Assembly (NCBI GenBank): GCA_017430535.1
Contig: JAFRMR010000020.1
Location: 20,298 to 84,297, forward strand
Direction: 5' to 3'
DNA: 64,000 nucleotides
DNA from: Clostridia bacterium
GTDB taxonomy: Bacteria > Bacillota > Clostridia > Oscillospirales > Acutalibacteraceae
The position numbers and the translations under genes were made by a program. The notes beneath the pieces are model-generated. The model was not told the DNA's origin, made no database searches, and was given only the letters and a program-made list of their open reading frames with translations. Within the stretch, counting starts at the first letter, position 1, and each line of letters opens with the position of its first letter. This document shows positions 28,040-37,299 of this stretch, piece after piece.

Positions 28040-28831
28040 ATGAAACGAGAAAGAAAAATAATAATCGCATTCCTTGTTGTGCTTTCAATCCTTACGGCAA
28101 CCTGTATTTCGGGTTATGCCGCAAGAACCACTACAAAAGCCACCGAAAGAAACACTACGCTGGTTGATTCTTCCGAATCATCTTCCGATACTTCTTCCTC
28201 TGCCGAGGGCGAGTCATCCGAAGATACAGGCACAACAGCATCAACGGAACCTACTGAAACAACAAAGAAACCGTCCTTTGAGCCCCATAACGGCAAAACG
28301 GACCCCAGCAGAAACCGTACCACCACCAAAAAGGGCGAAACCGGCACCGATGCTTCTTCCTCCTCATCCTCTGCCGACAGCTCAAACACTTCGGAAACCA
28401 TCAGAGGCACTACCGGGGACGGCAGCCAGACAACAAGGGGCAATATAACCACCGCCACGGGAGTTATTGTGGACTACAACAGAACCACTTACAGAAACGA
28501 CCCTGTTGTAATTACCCAGGCGCCTACCTACACCACAACGCCCACGGTTATAGCAGAGGATGCTTCGGATAACTCCGAAAGCTCTTCGGCGGAAGATACC
28601 ACCAACGGCCTTGAGATATACACAATTTACGGCGAATCCACACAGGTAAATTCGGTTGTGGAGATTACAACCGGTGAAACGGAACCGGAGAAAAAGGAAT
28701 TCCACTTCAATTTCAAGATTCTCATTGCTCTGCTTATAGTGCTGCTTATAGGTATTATCACCGCCGCCGTGTTCCTTTTCAAGAAAAACAAGGAATTCAG
28801 AAGCAGCCTTTATTTCCAGTTTAAAAAATAA
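28040..28831 (+). CDS. Ser/Thr-rich membrane-anchored protein inside the dnaG-rpoD operon
   Basis: I do not recognise the family. Residues 1-28 are a signal sequence or first membrane helix (MKRERK then a hydrophobic run to ISGYA). Residues 30-215 are low-complexity Ser/Thr/Glu-rich, like an extracellular linker, with no cysteine. A second hydrophobic helix (about 228-248) is followed by a basic tail KKNKEFRSSLYFQFKK. So it is probably a surface stalk with both ends near the membrane. It starts 9 bp after dgt and ends 21 bp before dnaG, hence it is part of that operon. Role unknown. Confidence 0.75.
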   Translation: MKRERKIIIAFLVVLSILTATCISGYAARTTTKATERNTTLVDSSESSSDTSSSAEGESSEDTGTTASTEPTETTKKPSFEPHNGKTDPSRNRTTTKKGETGTDASSSSSSADSSNTSETIRGTTGDGSQTTRGNITTATGVIVDYNRTTYRNDPVVITQAPTYTTTPTVIAEDASDNSESSSAEDTTNGLEIYTIYGESTQVNSVVEITTGETEPEKKEFHFNFKILIALLIVLLIGIITAAVFLFKKNKEFRSSLYFQFKK

Positions 28832-28852
28832 CGGTAACTTCGGAGAAAGAAG

Positions 28853-30619
28853 GTGAGGAAAACGGCTATACCACCGGAATTTATACAGACACTGCATGAT
28901 AAACTGTCAATTGAAGATGTTGTTTCCTCACATGTGGAGCTCAAGCACTCCGGAAGAACTTTAAAAGGGCTGTGCCCCTTTCATAATGAAAAAACCCCGT
29001 CTTTTACGGTTTACCCGGATACGGAATCATTCTACTGCTTCGGCTGCGGAGCCGCAGGCGATGTTATCGCCTTCATAATGCGCATAGATAACCTTGACTA
29101 TGTGGAGGCGGTGAAATCCGCCGCGGATATGGCAGGGGTTGCCATGCCGGAGGACGGCTATGACGATTCCATTATGAAGCTTAAGCGCCGGCTTCTCAGC
29201 GCAAACCGGGAGGCGGCAAAATTCTATAACTCAATGCTCTATACCGATAAAGGCAGGGCCGGGCTTGAGTATTTCATAAACAGAGGCCTGCCCCAAAACA
29301 CCATAACCCACTTCGGCCTGGGCTACGCCCCGGATGAATGGGATGCTCTTTATAAGCACCTTAGAGGGCTGGGTTACTCCGAATATGAGCTCATAACCGC
29401 AAACCTTGCAAGGCGCTCGGCAAAAAACAACAGCGTTTACGATAATTTCCGCAACCGCGTAATGTTCCCCATAATCGATTTAAGGGGAAATGTGATTGCC
29501 TTCAGCGGAAGAAGAGTAAACGAAAATGATGAAAGAAAATATGTGAACACCGCCGATACCCCGGTATTCAAAAAAGGTGACGGTGTATTTGCCCTGAATT
29601 TTGCGAAAAATTCCGGCAGCAAGCAGATAATACTTGCGGAGGGGCAGATGGATGCAATAGCCATGCACGAATTCGGCTTCACAAACGCCGTGGCAACCCT
29701 GGGCACCGCCCTTACAAGGGAGCAGGCAAACCTGATTGCCCGCTATGCCGAGGAAATAGTTATCTGCTACGATAATGATGAGGCGGGCAGAAAGGCCACG
29801 GAAAAAGCCGTGGGGATTTTTGAAAAGACCGGAGTAAAAATAAAGGTGGTTACCCTTGACGGTGGAAAAGACGCGGATGAAATACTGCGGACCTACGGCA
29901 AGGAAAAGTTTGAAAGAATACTGAACTCTTCAAATAATGAAACGGAATACCGCCTCGAGCAGGAAAGGAACAAATACAGCATTGCAACAGAGGACGGCAA
30001 AGTTAAATACCTGAAAGCCGCCGCCGAGGTGCTGGCCTCCTGCTCCCCTGTTGAAAAAGATATATACAGCGCAAAAATTGCCGAGGAGCTAGGCGTAAAT
30101 AAAAACGCCCTGCGAGAACAGATTGAAATGGCCGCCTCAAGGCTGAAAAAGCAGAAAAGGGCCGAGGAAAGCAAAGCTGTTGAAAAAATGCTGTTCAGCT
30201 CCTTTGAGGATAAAAACAACCCCCAGCGGCAGCAAAAGCTGAGGGCAGCACGGGCAGAGGAGACCCTTATCGCCTCCTTTATGAAAAACCCGGATTTCTA
30301 TAAAAAGCTCAAGGACACTTTCAGCCCCGATGATTTCACAACGGAATTCAACAAAAGAATAATAAAGCACCTCATAGGGCTGATTGAGGACGGCTACTCA
30401 ACGGATTTATCGATGTTCAACTCGGAATTTGATGTTGAGGAAATGAATACGGTGGCAAAAATCGCAATATCCGCCGGCTCCCTGAGCAATACACTCAGGG
30501 AATGCGAGGACTGCATTGCGGTAATCAAAGCCGAGAGCTCAAAACCGGGCACCGACGCAAAAAATATGAGCGATGAGGAATACCTCAGCGCTTTCAGAAA
30601 GAATAACAACGGAGGATAA
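28853..30619 (+). CDS. dnaG: DNA primase
   Basis: Makes RNA primers at the replication fork. The N-terminal zinc ribbon is CPFH...CFGCG (residues 40-65), and the RNA-polymerase core and TOPRIM domain ([16 protein letters not shown] near 263, [13 protein letters not shown] near 303) follow. The C-terminal 150 residues form the DnaB-interacting helical domain. 588 residues. The start is a GTG at 28853 in GGAGAAAGAAGGTG; no better ATG exists upstream. rpoD starts 2 bp after the stop. Confidence 0.96.
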   Translation: MRKTAIPPEFIQTLHDKLSIEDVVSSHVELKHSGRTLKGLCPFHNEKTPSFTVYPDTESFYCFGCGAAGDVIAFIMRIDNLDYVEAVKSAADMAGVAMPEDGYDDSIMKLKRRLLSANREAAKFYNSMLYTDKGRAGLEYFINRGLPQNTITHFGLGYAPDEWDALYKHLRGLGYSEYELITANLARRSAKNNSVYDNFRNRVMFPIIDLRGNVIAFSGRRVNENDERKYVNTADTPVFKKGDGVFALNFAKNSGSKQIILAEGQMDAIAMHEFGFTNAVATLGTALTREQANLIARYAEEIVICYDNDEAGRKATEKAVGIFEKTGVKIKVVTLDGGKDADEILRTYGKEKFERILNSSNNETEYRLEQERNKYSIATEDGKVKYLKAAAEVLASCSPVEKDIYSAKIAEELGVNKNALREQIEMAASRLKKQKRAEESKAVEKMLFSSFEDKNNPQRQQKLRAARAEETLIASFMKNPDFYKKLKDTFSPDDFTTEFNKRIIKHLIGLIEDGYSTDLSMFNSEFDVEEMNTVAKIAISAGSLSNTLRECEDCIAVIKAESSKPGTDAKNMSDEEYLSAFRKNNNGG

Positions 30620-30621
30620 AT

Positions 30622-31704
30622 ATGGAAAAAGAAAAAAAGAATCCCTTTAAAGCATTGATCGAAAAGGGCAAACTTACCGGAAAACTCACAACCCAGGAGA
30701 TTGACACCGCCATACTGGAAACAAACATAGAGGTTGAGGCCCTTGACAAGCTCTATGAAACTCTTGAGGCGGAAAATATCGAAGTGGTTGACGATATGTC
30801 CTCCGGCGATCTGAAGGATTTTGATATTGATATACCCAAAACCGCGGATATGGCGGTTATTGATGAGAAGAACGCCAATATCGATGACCCCGTAAAAGTA
30901 TATCTAAAGGAAATAGGCAAGGTTGCCCTGCTTACTCCCGAAGAGGAAATTGAACTTGCAATAAGAATTGCGGATGATGACGAGAGCGCAAAGAAGCGCC
31001 TGGCTGAAGCAAACCTGCGCCTTGTGGTAAGCATTGCCAAAAGGTATGTGGGCAGGGGCATGCAGTTCCTTGATCTTATTCAGGAGGGCAATCTGGGCCT
31101 GATAAAAGCCGTTGACAAGTTTGATTACACCAAGGGTTTCAAATTCTCAACCTATGCCACCTGGTGGATAAGGCAGGCCATAACAAGAGCCATTGCGGAC
31201 CAGGCGAGAACCATACGCATACCCGTACATATGGTTGAAACAATAAATAAGGTTAAAAAGACCAGCAGCCAGCTTCTGCACAAAAACGGCAGAGACCCCA
31301 CCGCAGAGGAAATTGCCCAGGAGCTGGATATGCCTGTTGAAAAGGTCAGGGATATTATGAGAGTGGCTCAGGAGCCGGTTTCTCTTGAAACCCCCATAGG
31401 TGAGGAAGAAGACAGCCACCTGGGTGATTTCATCCCCGATGACGAAGCCCCCGCCCCGGCAGACGCCGCCTCAATGGTTCTGCTCAAGGAACAGCTTGAG
31501 GATGTGCTCAAAACCCTGCAGCCCAGAGAGGCTCAGGTTCTCAAACTCCGCTTCGGCCTCGAAGGCGGCCACCCCCACACCCTTGAAGAGGTGGGCGCCG
31601 AATTCAATGTTACAAGAGAAAGAATCAGGCAGATTGAGGCAAAGGCCCTGCGCAAGCTCAGGCACCCCAGCCGCAGCAAAAAGCTGAAAGACTACCTTGA
31701 ATAA
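30622..31704 (+). CDS. rpoD: RNA polymerase primary sigma factor
   Basis: Housekeeping sigma-70/sigma-A. A short region 1.1 (residues 1-60), region 1.2 [17 protein letters not shown], region 2 with [20 protein letters not shown] and [15 protein letters not shown], region 3, and region 4 helix-turn-helix [20 protein letters not shown]. 360 residues, normal for Gram-positives. The -10/-35 hexamers seen throughout the window match its specificity. Translation is probably coupled to dnaG. Confidence 0.97.
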   Translation: MEKEKKNPFKALIEKGKLTGKLTTQEIDTAILETNIEVEALDKLYETLEAENIEVVDDMSSGDLKDFDIDIPKTADMAVIDEKNANIDDPVKVYLKEIGKVALLTPEEEIELAIRIADDDESAKKRLAEANLRLVVSIAKRYVGRGMQFLDLIQEGNLGLIKAVDKFDYTKGFKFSTYATWWIRQAITRAIADQARTIRIPVHMVETINKVKKTSSQLLHKNGRDPTAEEIAQELDMPVEKVRDIMRVAQEPVSLETPIGEEEDSHLGDFIPDDEAPAPADAASMVLLKEQLEDVLKTLQPREAQVLKLRFGLEGGHPHTLEEVGAEFNVTRERIRQIEAKALRKLRHPSRSKKLKDYLE

Positions 31705-31707
31705 GGA

Positions 31708-31733
31708 TTATTATATAGGGCTTTATATAATAA
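31708..31733 (+). terminator. AT-rich hairpin after rpoD, possible terminator
   Basis: TTATTATATA (31708-31717) and TATATAATAA (31724-31733) form a perfect 10-bp stem with a GGGCTT loop. The tail is A-rich rather than T-rich, so termination would be weak. Confidence 0.4.
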
Positions 31734-31793
31734 AATAGCATTTGTATTCACAGCCGGAATAAGTCAATTTATTACATATTTCCGCTGAAAAAG

Positions 31794-31806
31794 TTACAAT
31801 TTGTAA
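31794..31806. promoter_or_regulatory. Palindrome upstream of the strong promoter
   Basis: TTACAA-T-TTGTAA, with a further TTGTAA at 31812-31817, lies 30 bp upstream of the -35 at 31836. It could be a regulator site or just part of an A/T-rich UP-like element. Confidence 0.3.
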
Positions 31807-31835
31807 TTTTTTTGTAATTTTTTTGATAAAAACTC

Positions 31836-31864
31836 TTGACAAACCCGGATTAGGGTGTTATAGT
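31836..31864 (+). promoter_or_regulatory. Strong sigma-A promoter
   Basis: TTGACA (31836-31841), 17-bp spacer, TATAGT (31859-31864), with T-rich tracts upstream (31800-31824) that resemble an UP element. Confidence 0.8.
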
Positions 31865-31907
31865 AGTGCCACAACGATACAGAAAAAACAGAAAGGAACC
31901 AATAATT

Positions 31908-32447
31908 ATGAAAAAGATTCTTGCTATCGTACTTTCAATCGTTATGATTTTCTCAATGTCAGCCGTTGCTTTTGCTGAAGATGCTCCTGCAGCTGATAAC
32001 GCTCCCGCTATTGATGTTGCAAACCTTGACCTTTCCTCAGTAGTATCCAACGTTAAAGGCATCTTCGATCAGGTTATTTCCGCTATCCAGACTCAGGGCG
32101 TAGCAAGCGAAATCCTCAAGTCCGTTCAGGATCTTGTAAACAAGATTCTTGCTGCTATCGGTGTTAACACCCAGTCCTCAGTTCTCGGCGCTGTTTCCGA
32201 CCTCGAAGCTAAGATCGGCGATCTCGGCATCATCGGTGACATCTTTGAGTACATTCACAACCTCATCAACAAGATTAAGCAGAAGATTAAGAACTTCTAT
32301 GCAGGTTTCAAAGAGACTACCTGCGAAGCTACCGCTGCTGAAGCTCCCGCAGAGACCGGTTCAACTTCTCTTGGCATCGTAGCTTTCGCTGCTGTTTCCG
32401 TAGCTGCTGCTGCTGCTTATGTTTGCACCAGAAAAAAGGAAGACTAA
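31908..32447 (+). CDS. Small secreted protein with C-terminal sorting-signal-like tail
   Basis: About 179 residues. Residues 1-24 are a signal peptide (MKKILAIVLSIVMIFSMSAVAFA). The middle is helical and amphipathic with repeated hydrophobic heptads (SVVSNVKGIFDQVISAI, SEILKSVQDLVNKILAAIG). The end has PAETG, a 20-residue hydrophobic segment and RKKED, the shape of a cell-wall sorting signal, though PAETG is not a classic LPXTG. I start at the ATG at 31908 with AAAGGA upstream; an in-frame start at 31866 would disrupt the signal peptide and lies next to the promoter. Codon choice (GCT, ATC, CTC, GTT) differs from most neighbours and suggests high expression. Function unknown. Confidence 0.8.
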   Translation: MKKILAIVLSIVMIFSMSAVAFAEDAPAADNAPAIDVANLDLSSVVSNVKGIFDQVISAIQTQGVASEILKSVQDLVNKILAAIGVNTQSSVLGAVSDLEAKIGDLGIIGDIFEYIHNLINKIKQKIKNFYAGFKETTCEATAAEAPAETGSTSLGIVAFAAVSVAAAAAYVCTRKKED

Positions 32448-32467
32448 TTTAGTTTAATCAACTTCAG

Positions 32468-32500
32468 ACTCCGTACCCTCGCGGTACGGAGTTTTTCTTC
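32468..32500 (+). terminator. Intrinsic terminator
   Basis: A 10-bp perfect stem ACTCCGTACC/GGTACGGAGT with a CTCGC loop, then TTTTTC. Confidence 0.92.
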
Positions 32501-32524
32501 CCTGTATCGTTGTTAATCCGGATG

Positions 32525-32566
32525 GCTGTATCAGAGAGCTTACGCTCGCAGGTACAGCTTTTTTAT
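32525..32566 (+). terminator. Second, tandem intrinsic terminator
   Basis: GCTGTA (32525-32530) / TACAGC (32553-32558) with an inner GAGC-TTAC-GCTC hairpin, followed by TTTTTTATTTT. Two terminators in a row fit a highly transcribed upstream gene. Confidence 0.75.
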
Positions 32567-32578
32567 TTTGAGCAATAT

Positions 32579-32607
32579 TTGACTAAACCTGCATTTAGCG
32601 TTATAAT
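32579..32607 (+). promoter_or_regulatory. Promoter of the substrate-binding lipoprotein gene
   Basis: TTGACT (32579-32584), 17-bp spacer, TATAAT (32602-32607), 31 bp before the ATG. Confidence 0.75.
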
Positions 32608-32637
32608 TCCCCATAGCAATCCAAAGGGAGGATTATT

Positions 32638-33618
32638 ATGAATATTTTTAAGAAGATTATCTCCTTTGCGCTGATACTCACGCTGGTTCTCACCTTCGGC
32701 GCCTGCGGCAAAAAAGGCGGCGGCGAAACAACGGAAGCGGAATCTGAAACGGAAACCACCAGCGATGAAAGAGAAGTAAAAACCCGCATTTCCGCTCTGA
32801 AAGATGCGGGCGGGCTGGGCCTTATAAAACTGGGCCTTGACCGGGCATACGGCTATGACCTTAAATTTGAGGAAAAAGAAGAGGATATAGTTGGGCTGCT
32901 TGTTACAGGCAAAACAGATATTGCCTCCCTCTCCTTAACCACCGCAATCAACCTGTATAATGAGTCAAATGCGGATATACAGATCCTTACCGTAAACTCC
33001 CTCTACAATTACGGAGTAACAGCAAAGGATGAAAAAATAGAGGATATTGCCGGGCTTAAAGGCAGAGAAATATATGTTTACGGTCAGGGCGATACCGGCT
33101 TTGACTTTACAAAAAAACTGCTTGATGACGCTGGCATTGATACCTCCGCCCTTAAAAAGGTAAACTCCGCCGATGAAGCCGCCGGGCTTTCGAAGGAAAA
33201 CCCGGAGAGAGTGTTTATTCTGCCAGAACCGATAATCACAAGATTTGCGGAGCTCAATACGGATTACAAGAAATTTGATGTAATAAACAAGGCCCTTACG
33301 GATTCCAAAACCGAGGCCCCTGCCCTTATGTGCACCGTGGCACGCAGGGAATATATCGAAAACAACCCGGTAATAATTGATGAATTCATGCTGTTTTACG
33401 AGGTTTCCGTAAACTATATGAATACGGATGAATTTGTTGTTCCCGTTATTATGGCGGAGCAGGGATTCCTTGGGAATAAGGAGACCGGGTATTCGCTTAA
33501 CCCCTACTTCAAGCTTGTATTTATTGAAGGGGATGAAATGAAGACCCTGGTAAAATCAAGCCTTGACCTGATTTACGGCGAAGGCAAGGTTCAGACCGAT
33601 GACGGTATGTTCAGCTGA
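32638..33618 (+). CDS. ABC-type substrate-binding lipoprotein
   Basis: A 326-residue periplasmic-binding-type protein of the NMT1/SsuA-like (type 2) fold. The lipobox TFGAC places the lipid-modified Cys at residue 23, followed by a Gly/Glu/Thr-rich linker to about 45. The fold shows KTDIASLSLTTAINLYN, IAGLKGREIYVYGQG and a late SLNPYFKLVF. It would deliver a small anion or amine to a permease at the membrane, but no permease or ATPase gene is near. GGGAGG precedes the ATG. Single-gene unit. Confidence 0.85.
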   Translation: MNIFKKIISFALILTLVLTFGACGKKGGGETTEAESETETTSDEREVKTRISALKDAGGLGLIKLGLDRAYGYDLKFEEKEEDIVGLLVTGKTDIASLSLTTAINLYNESNADIQILTVNSLYNYGVTAKDEKIEDIAGLKGREIYVYGQGDTGFDFTKKLLDDAGIDTSALKKVNSADEAAGLSKENPERVFILPEPIITRFAELNTDYKKFDVINKALTDSKTEAPALMCTVARREYIENNPVIIDEFMLFYEVSVNYMNTDEFVVPVIMAEQGFLGNKETGYSLNPYFKLVFIEGDEMKTLVKSSLDLIYGEGKVQTDDGMFS

Positions 33619-33643
33619 GAAGCGTAAAAAATTTTTTCAGCCC

Positions 33644-33672
33644 TTGCATTTATAAATAAAATATACTATAAT
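33644..33672 (+). promoter_or_regulatory. Promoter of the lipoprotein gene at 33730
   Basis: TTGCAT (33644-33649), 17-bp spacer, TATAAT (33667-33672). Confidence 0.7.
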
Positions 33673-33729
33673 TTCTATGAATACGGCCAAAGCCGAAAAT
33701 ATTTATGCAAATAATCAGGAGGAAAGATT

Positions 33730-34647
33730 ATGGCTAAAAAAATTCTTGCTATTTTAATGGCACTCTCTTTTGTTGTTGCTTTCGCAGCCTGCGGCGCAAA
33801 AGACAATAACACAACCACCACTGAGCCCGATACCGAAATTACAGATGAAAGCTTACCTGCTGATGAGAGCACCGATGCAACTGAGGCAACAGACGCAGCT
33901 GACGATACCACAGCCGCTCCTGCAGATGAATCAGCATCCGCAACAGAGAACGCAAGCGAAACTTCCGCTGAAGATGCTTCCGAAGAAGAGAGCACCGAAG
34001 CCCCCAAGGCTCCCGAAACCAAAGCCGAAATCATCGCTTACTTCAACGAAGCTTCAAATAAGGTTAAGACCGATGCGAAATCCGTTACCCGCAATTACTC
34101 CAAGATTTCCCTTAACGGAAGCACCACTCTCCCCTCTTCACTCAACACCATCCTTAAGCTCCTCGGCGGCGCAGATTCCTTCCTTGCCGATCAGCTCGCA
34201 AAGAACAGCAAGACTGAGCCCGAGACCTTCACCGGCAGCCAGATAAAGTCCACTTACCCTGTTGAGGGCGAATCCTGGTCCTCCAAGCTTACTGAGGCCG
34301 ATGTTCAGAGCGCTACCTGCGAAGAGAAGGACGGCAAATATGTAATCACCATCACCACCGTTGCCGACGGCAAGAGCGATTCCATCAAGCACGGTCAGGG
34401 CCACGCTCCCAAGGCTTTCAACGTAGTTCTTCCCGGCGTTGTTAACGATAATATCCCCGGCGTTGCAACCAGCATTGTAGGCACCGCCACCATGAACTAT
34501 CCCTCAAGCACAGTTAAAGTAGTTGTTGACCCCGCTACCGGTCATGTAATCTCCGCAAACTATGACCTTTACTGGACCATCAACTTTGATAAGGCAGGAG
34601 CAATCCTTCCCTTCCACACCTCAGATTCCTACACCATTAAATACTGA
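33730..34647 (+). CDS. Lipoprotein of unknown function, paralogue of the one at 50839-51729
   Basis: 305 residues. The lipobox AFAAC gives a lipidated Cys at residue 21. Residues 25-95 are Thr/Glu/Ser-rich and disordered-looking. The folded part (about 98-305) shares blocks with the 296-residue lipoprotein at 50839-51729: a start like IIAYFNEASNKVK, then YPVEGESWSSKLTEADVQSATC followed by a beta-rich stretch, and a final strand pattern. I do not recognise a named family. Codon choice indicates high expression. AGGAGG precedes the ATG. A pduL-type gene follows after 23 bp. Confidence 0.8.
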   Translation: MAKKILAILMALSFVVAFAACGAKDNNTTTTEPDTEITDESLPADESTDATEATDAADDTTAAPADESASATENASETSAEDASEEESTEAPKAPETKAEIIAYFNEASNKVKTDAKSVTRNYSKISLNGSTTLPSSLNTILKLLGGADSFLADQLAKNSKTEPETFTGSQIKSTYPVEGESWSSKLTEADVQSATCEEKDGKYVITITTVADGKSDSIKHGQGHAPKAFNVVLPGVVNDNIPGVATSIVGTATMNYPSSTVKVVVDPATGHVISANYDLYWTINFDKAGAILPFHTSDSYTIKY

Positions 34648-34670
34648 TTAACAAGGAGCGATAACACATT

Positions 34671-35243
34671 ATGAAAAAAGAGGTCCTTGTTGAAACATCA
34701 GCCAGGCACGTTCACGTTACAAGAGAAGCTCTTGACATCCTTTTCGGCAAAGGCTATGAGCTGACCAAAAAGAAGGATCTTTCTCAGCCCGGCCAGTTCG
34801 CCAGCAATGAGAGAGTTGCCGTTATAGGCACCAAAGGTCAGTTCCCCGCGGTTTCAATCCTCGGCCCCATCCGCCCGGAATGTCAGGTTGAGCTTTCACT
34901 TACGGATGCCCGCTCAATCGGCGTTGACGCTCCCATAAGAGAGAGCGGCGATGTAAAAGGCAGCGGCCCCTGCAAGCTTGTAGGCCCTGCAGGCGAGGTT
35001 GAGCTTGAGTACGGCGTTATTGCCGCCCAGAGGCACATCCACGCCACCCCCGAGGATGCCGAAAAATACGGACTTGCAGATAAGCAGATTGTTGCCGTAA
35101 AAATAGAATCCGAAGGCCGTTCACTTATCTTTGACGATGTTATAGTCAGGGTAAGCCCCAAATACGCGCTTGCTATGCATATTGATACAGATGAATCAAA
35201 TGCCGCCTGTGCAAAGCCCGGCCTTATGGGTGAAATATTATAA
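34671..35243 (+). CDS. pduL: PduL-type phosphate acyltransferase
   Basis: Interconverts acyl-CoA and acyl phosphate; in anaerobes it often replaces Pta in acetate formation. The three PduL histidine motifs are SARHVHV near residue 10, AAQRHIHA near 121 and AMHIDTDE near 168. 190 residues without the microcompartment-targeting N-terminal extension, and no shell genes nearby, so a cytosolic role is likely. It follows the lipoprotein by 23 bp with AAGGAG. Confidence 0.92.
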   Translation: MKKEVLVETSARHVHVTREALDILFGKGYELTKKKDLSQPGQFASNERVAVIGTKGQFPAVSILGPIRPECQVELSLTDARSIGVDAPIRESGDVKGSGPCKLVGPAGEVELEYGVIAAQRHIHATPEDAEKYGLADKQIVAVKIESEGRSLIFDDVIVRVSPKYALAMHIDTDESNAACAKPGLMGEIL

Positions 35244-35253
35244 TTTGAATCAA

Positions 35254-35286
35254 GGGCTGTCGCATAAAGTGGCAGCCCATTTTTTC
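35254..35286 (+). terminator. Intrinsic terminator after pduL
   Basis: GGGCTGTC/GGCAGCCC, an 8-bp stem with one G-U pair, then ATTTTTTC. Confidence 0.85.
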
Positions 35287-35303
35287 AAAAAAGAGGTACA
35301 TTT

Positions 35304-36623
35304 ATGTTTTCCATAACAAATATAGGCAGAACACTGCTGGCCAAAATCGTAGCTTTCCTCTATGTTATTACATCTGTTATTTTTGCAGGTTTTCCCTTCG
35401 GTGCAGGTGAGGACCCTGCCGCCCCTAAGGATTTTACCCCGGTAATCCGTTTTGCGGTGTGCAGCGATATACACCTTAACGGCGAAGAAGACCAGCCCGA
35501 AGCCGCGCGGCTTAAAAAGCTGATTGATTTTATGTACGGCTACTGCGCGGACCAGAGCTACACCGGCTTTGATGCCCTTGTATGCGTGGGGGATGTGGCA
35601 ACAACGGGCTATGAAAAGGAATACGCTCTTTTCAACAGCATTATTGCCGAGAAGCTCAAAGAAGAAACTCAGCTTATGATATGCACCGGCAACCACGAAT
35701 ATATAGCCACCAGAGATTATGATGCCTCCGAAAGCGCACGGCTCTTTGAAAAAATGGAGGGTCCCCTTGATAACCACTACACACTCAATGGCTACCATTT
35801 TATACTTGCCTCTTATGATGACAACGGCAAAACCTTCTCAGGCAAGCTGGACTGGCTTGAGGAGCAGATAAGCTCGGCTGAAAAAGATTCCGGCAGCAAG
35901 CCTGTTTTTGTTTTTCAGCATCCCGGCCCCTTTGCCACAGTTTACGGCAGCATAAACTGGGGAGATTTTGATATTACCAAAGTGCTTTCAAAGCATCCCC
36001 GGGTTGTGGATTTTTCCGGCCACTCACACTACCCCATAAACGACCCCCGCACAATATGGCAGGGCGGTTATACGGCCCTTGGCTGCGGCACCCTGAGCTA
36101 TTTTGAAACAGAGCTTGACGCAATAGCGGGCAACTTCCCCTATGAAACGGAAAATGCCGCACAGTTTTATATTGTCGAAGGGGATAAGGACGGCAACCTG
36201 CGCATAAAATCCTACGACCTTATTACAGACGCTTTCTTTGATAACGAATATTACCTTACGGGCCTTGCGGATAAAAACTTTGACTATACCTACCTCAAAA
36301 GAAAAAACAGGGATTCCGCCCCGGTATGGCCCGCAGGCACAAAGGCAGAAACATACAAGAACGATAAGGGCGAAACAATCCTGAAGTTTACCGGCGCCGA
36401 GGATAAGTATGTTGTTGAGAGCTACAAGCTCAGCGTTACGGAAAACGGCATACCCTTCTTTTCCGATAATTTTTCGGGCAAATATATGTATCTTTACGAA
36501 GAAAATCAGTATGAGGTAAACCTTGGTACTCTTACTCAGGGCAAAAAATACTCGGTGCAGATTGTTGCCCTGAACGCCTATGCCGAAACTTCATCCCCAT
36601 TCTCTTACAGCTTTACTGCATAA
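35304..36623 (+). CDS. Secreted metallophosphoesterase
   Basis: 439 residues with an N-terminal signal or anchor helix (about 10-32). The calcineurin-like core has CSDIHLNG near residue 51, VGDVA near 94, GNHEY near 128, FQHPG near 203 and SGHSHYP near 237. The last 90 residues are a beta-rich module resembling fibronectin type III. It probably dephosphorylates nucleotides or phosphodiesters outside the cell; the following deoC-deoD-cdd salvage genes fit nucleotide scavenging, though the shared transcript (16-bp gap) is only inferred. Confidence 0.85.
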   Translation: MFSITNIGRTLLAKIVAFLYVITSVIFAGFPFGAGEDPAAPKDFTPVIRFAVCSDIHLNGEEDQPEAARLKKLIDFMYGYCADQSYTGFDALVCVGDVATTGYEKEYALFNSIIAEKLKEETQLMICTGNHEYIATRDYDASESARLFEKMEGPLDNHYTLNGYHFILASYDDNGKTFSGKLDWLEEQISSAEKDSGSKPVFVFQHPGPFATVYGSINWGDFDITKVLSKHPRVVDFSGHSHYPINDPRTIWQGGYTALGCGTLSYFETELDAIAGNFPYETENAAQFYIVEGDKDGNLRIKSYDLITDAFFDNEYYLTGLADKNFDYTYLKRKNRDSAPVWPAGTKAETYKNDKGETILKFTGAEDKYVVESYKLSVTENGIPFFSDNFSGKYMYLYEENQYEVNLGTLTQGKKYSVQIVALNAYAETSSPFSYSFTA

Positions 36624-36639
36624 AAGAGGTAAATGAAAT

Positions 36640-37299
36640 ATGGATATTAAAGAAATTCTGTCAAAATGCGACCATACACTGCTTTCGCAGTCCGCCACTC
36701 TCGCTCAGATTAAAGAGATATGCGATGACGGCAAAAAATACGGCACAGCCAGCGTATGTATTCCCCCCTGCTATGTAAAAGCGGCTAAGGAGTACACAGG
36801 AGATAAGCCGGCAATATGCACCGTTATCGGCTTCCCCAACGGCTATTCCTCCACCCCGGTAAAATGCTTTGAGGCCTCTCAGGCAGTGGATGACGGGGCG
36901 GATGAAATTGATATGGTAATAAACATAGGCAAGGTAAAAGACGGGGATTATGATTTCATACTCAATGAGATAAACGCCGTTAAGGATGCCTGCAAAGGCA
37001 GACTGCTTAAGGTTATTATTGAAACCTGCCTGCTTACGGAAGAGGAAAAAATAAAAATGTGTGAGGTTGTTTCGGAATCCCGTGCGGATTATATAAAGAC
37101 CTCCACCGGCTTTTCCACAGGCGGGGCAACCTTTGAGGATATTGCCCTTTTCAAGGAGCATGTTTCTCCCCGGCTTAAAATAAAGGCCGCAGGAGGAATA
37201 TCATCCATTGAGGACGCTGAAAAATTCATCTCGCTGGGGGCAGACAGACTGGGCACCAGCAGAATTGTAAAGATAATGAAATCAAGGGAGGAAAAGTAA
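36640..37299 (+). CDS. deoC: Deoxyribose-phosphate aldolase
   Basis: Splits 2-deoxyribose-5-phosphate into acetaldehyde and glyceraldehyde-3-phosphate. The proton-relay and Schiff-base lysines sit in LLKVIIETCLL near residue 123 and YIKTSTGF near 148; LKIKAAGGI near 175 binds phosphate. 219 residues, normal length. Its stop codon overlaps the next start by one base, showing translational coupling. Confidence 0.96.
   Translation: MDIKEILSKCDHTLLSQSATLAQIKEICDDGKKYGTASVCIPPCYVKAAKEYTGDKPAICTVIGFPNGYSSTPVKCFEASQAVDDGADEIDMVINIGKVKDGDYDFILNEINAVKDACKGRLLKVIIETCLLTEEEKIKMCEVVSESRADYIKTSTGFSTGGATFEDIALFKEHVSPRLKIKAAGGISSIEDAEKFISLGADRLGTSRIVKIMKSREEK

Noticed and set aside
31908-32447. Firm call of an LPXTG sortase substrate
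   Set aside because: The tail has the right shape but PAETG is not a classic motif and no sortase gene is in the window.
34671-35243. Bacterial microcompartment locus because of pduL
   Set aside because: No shell proteins, no encapsulation peptide and no aldehyde dehydrogenase are nearby.
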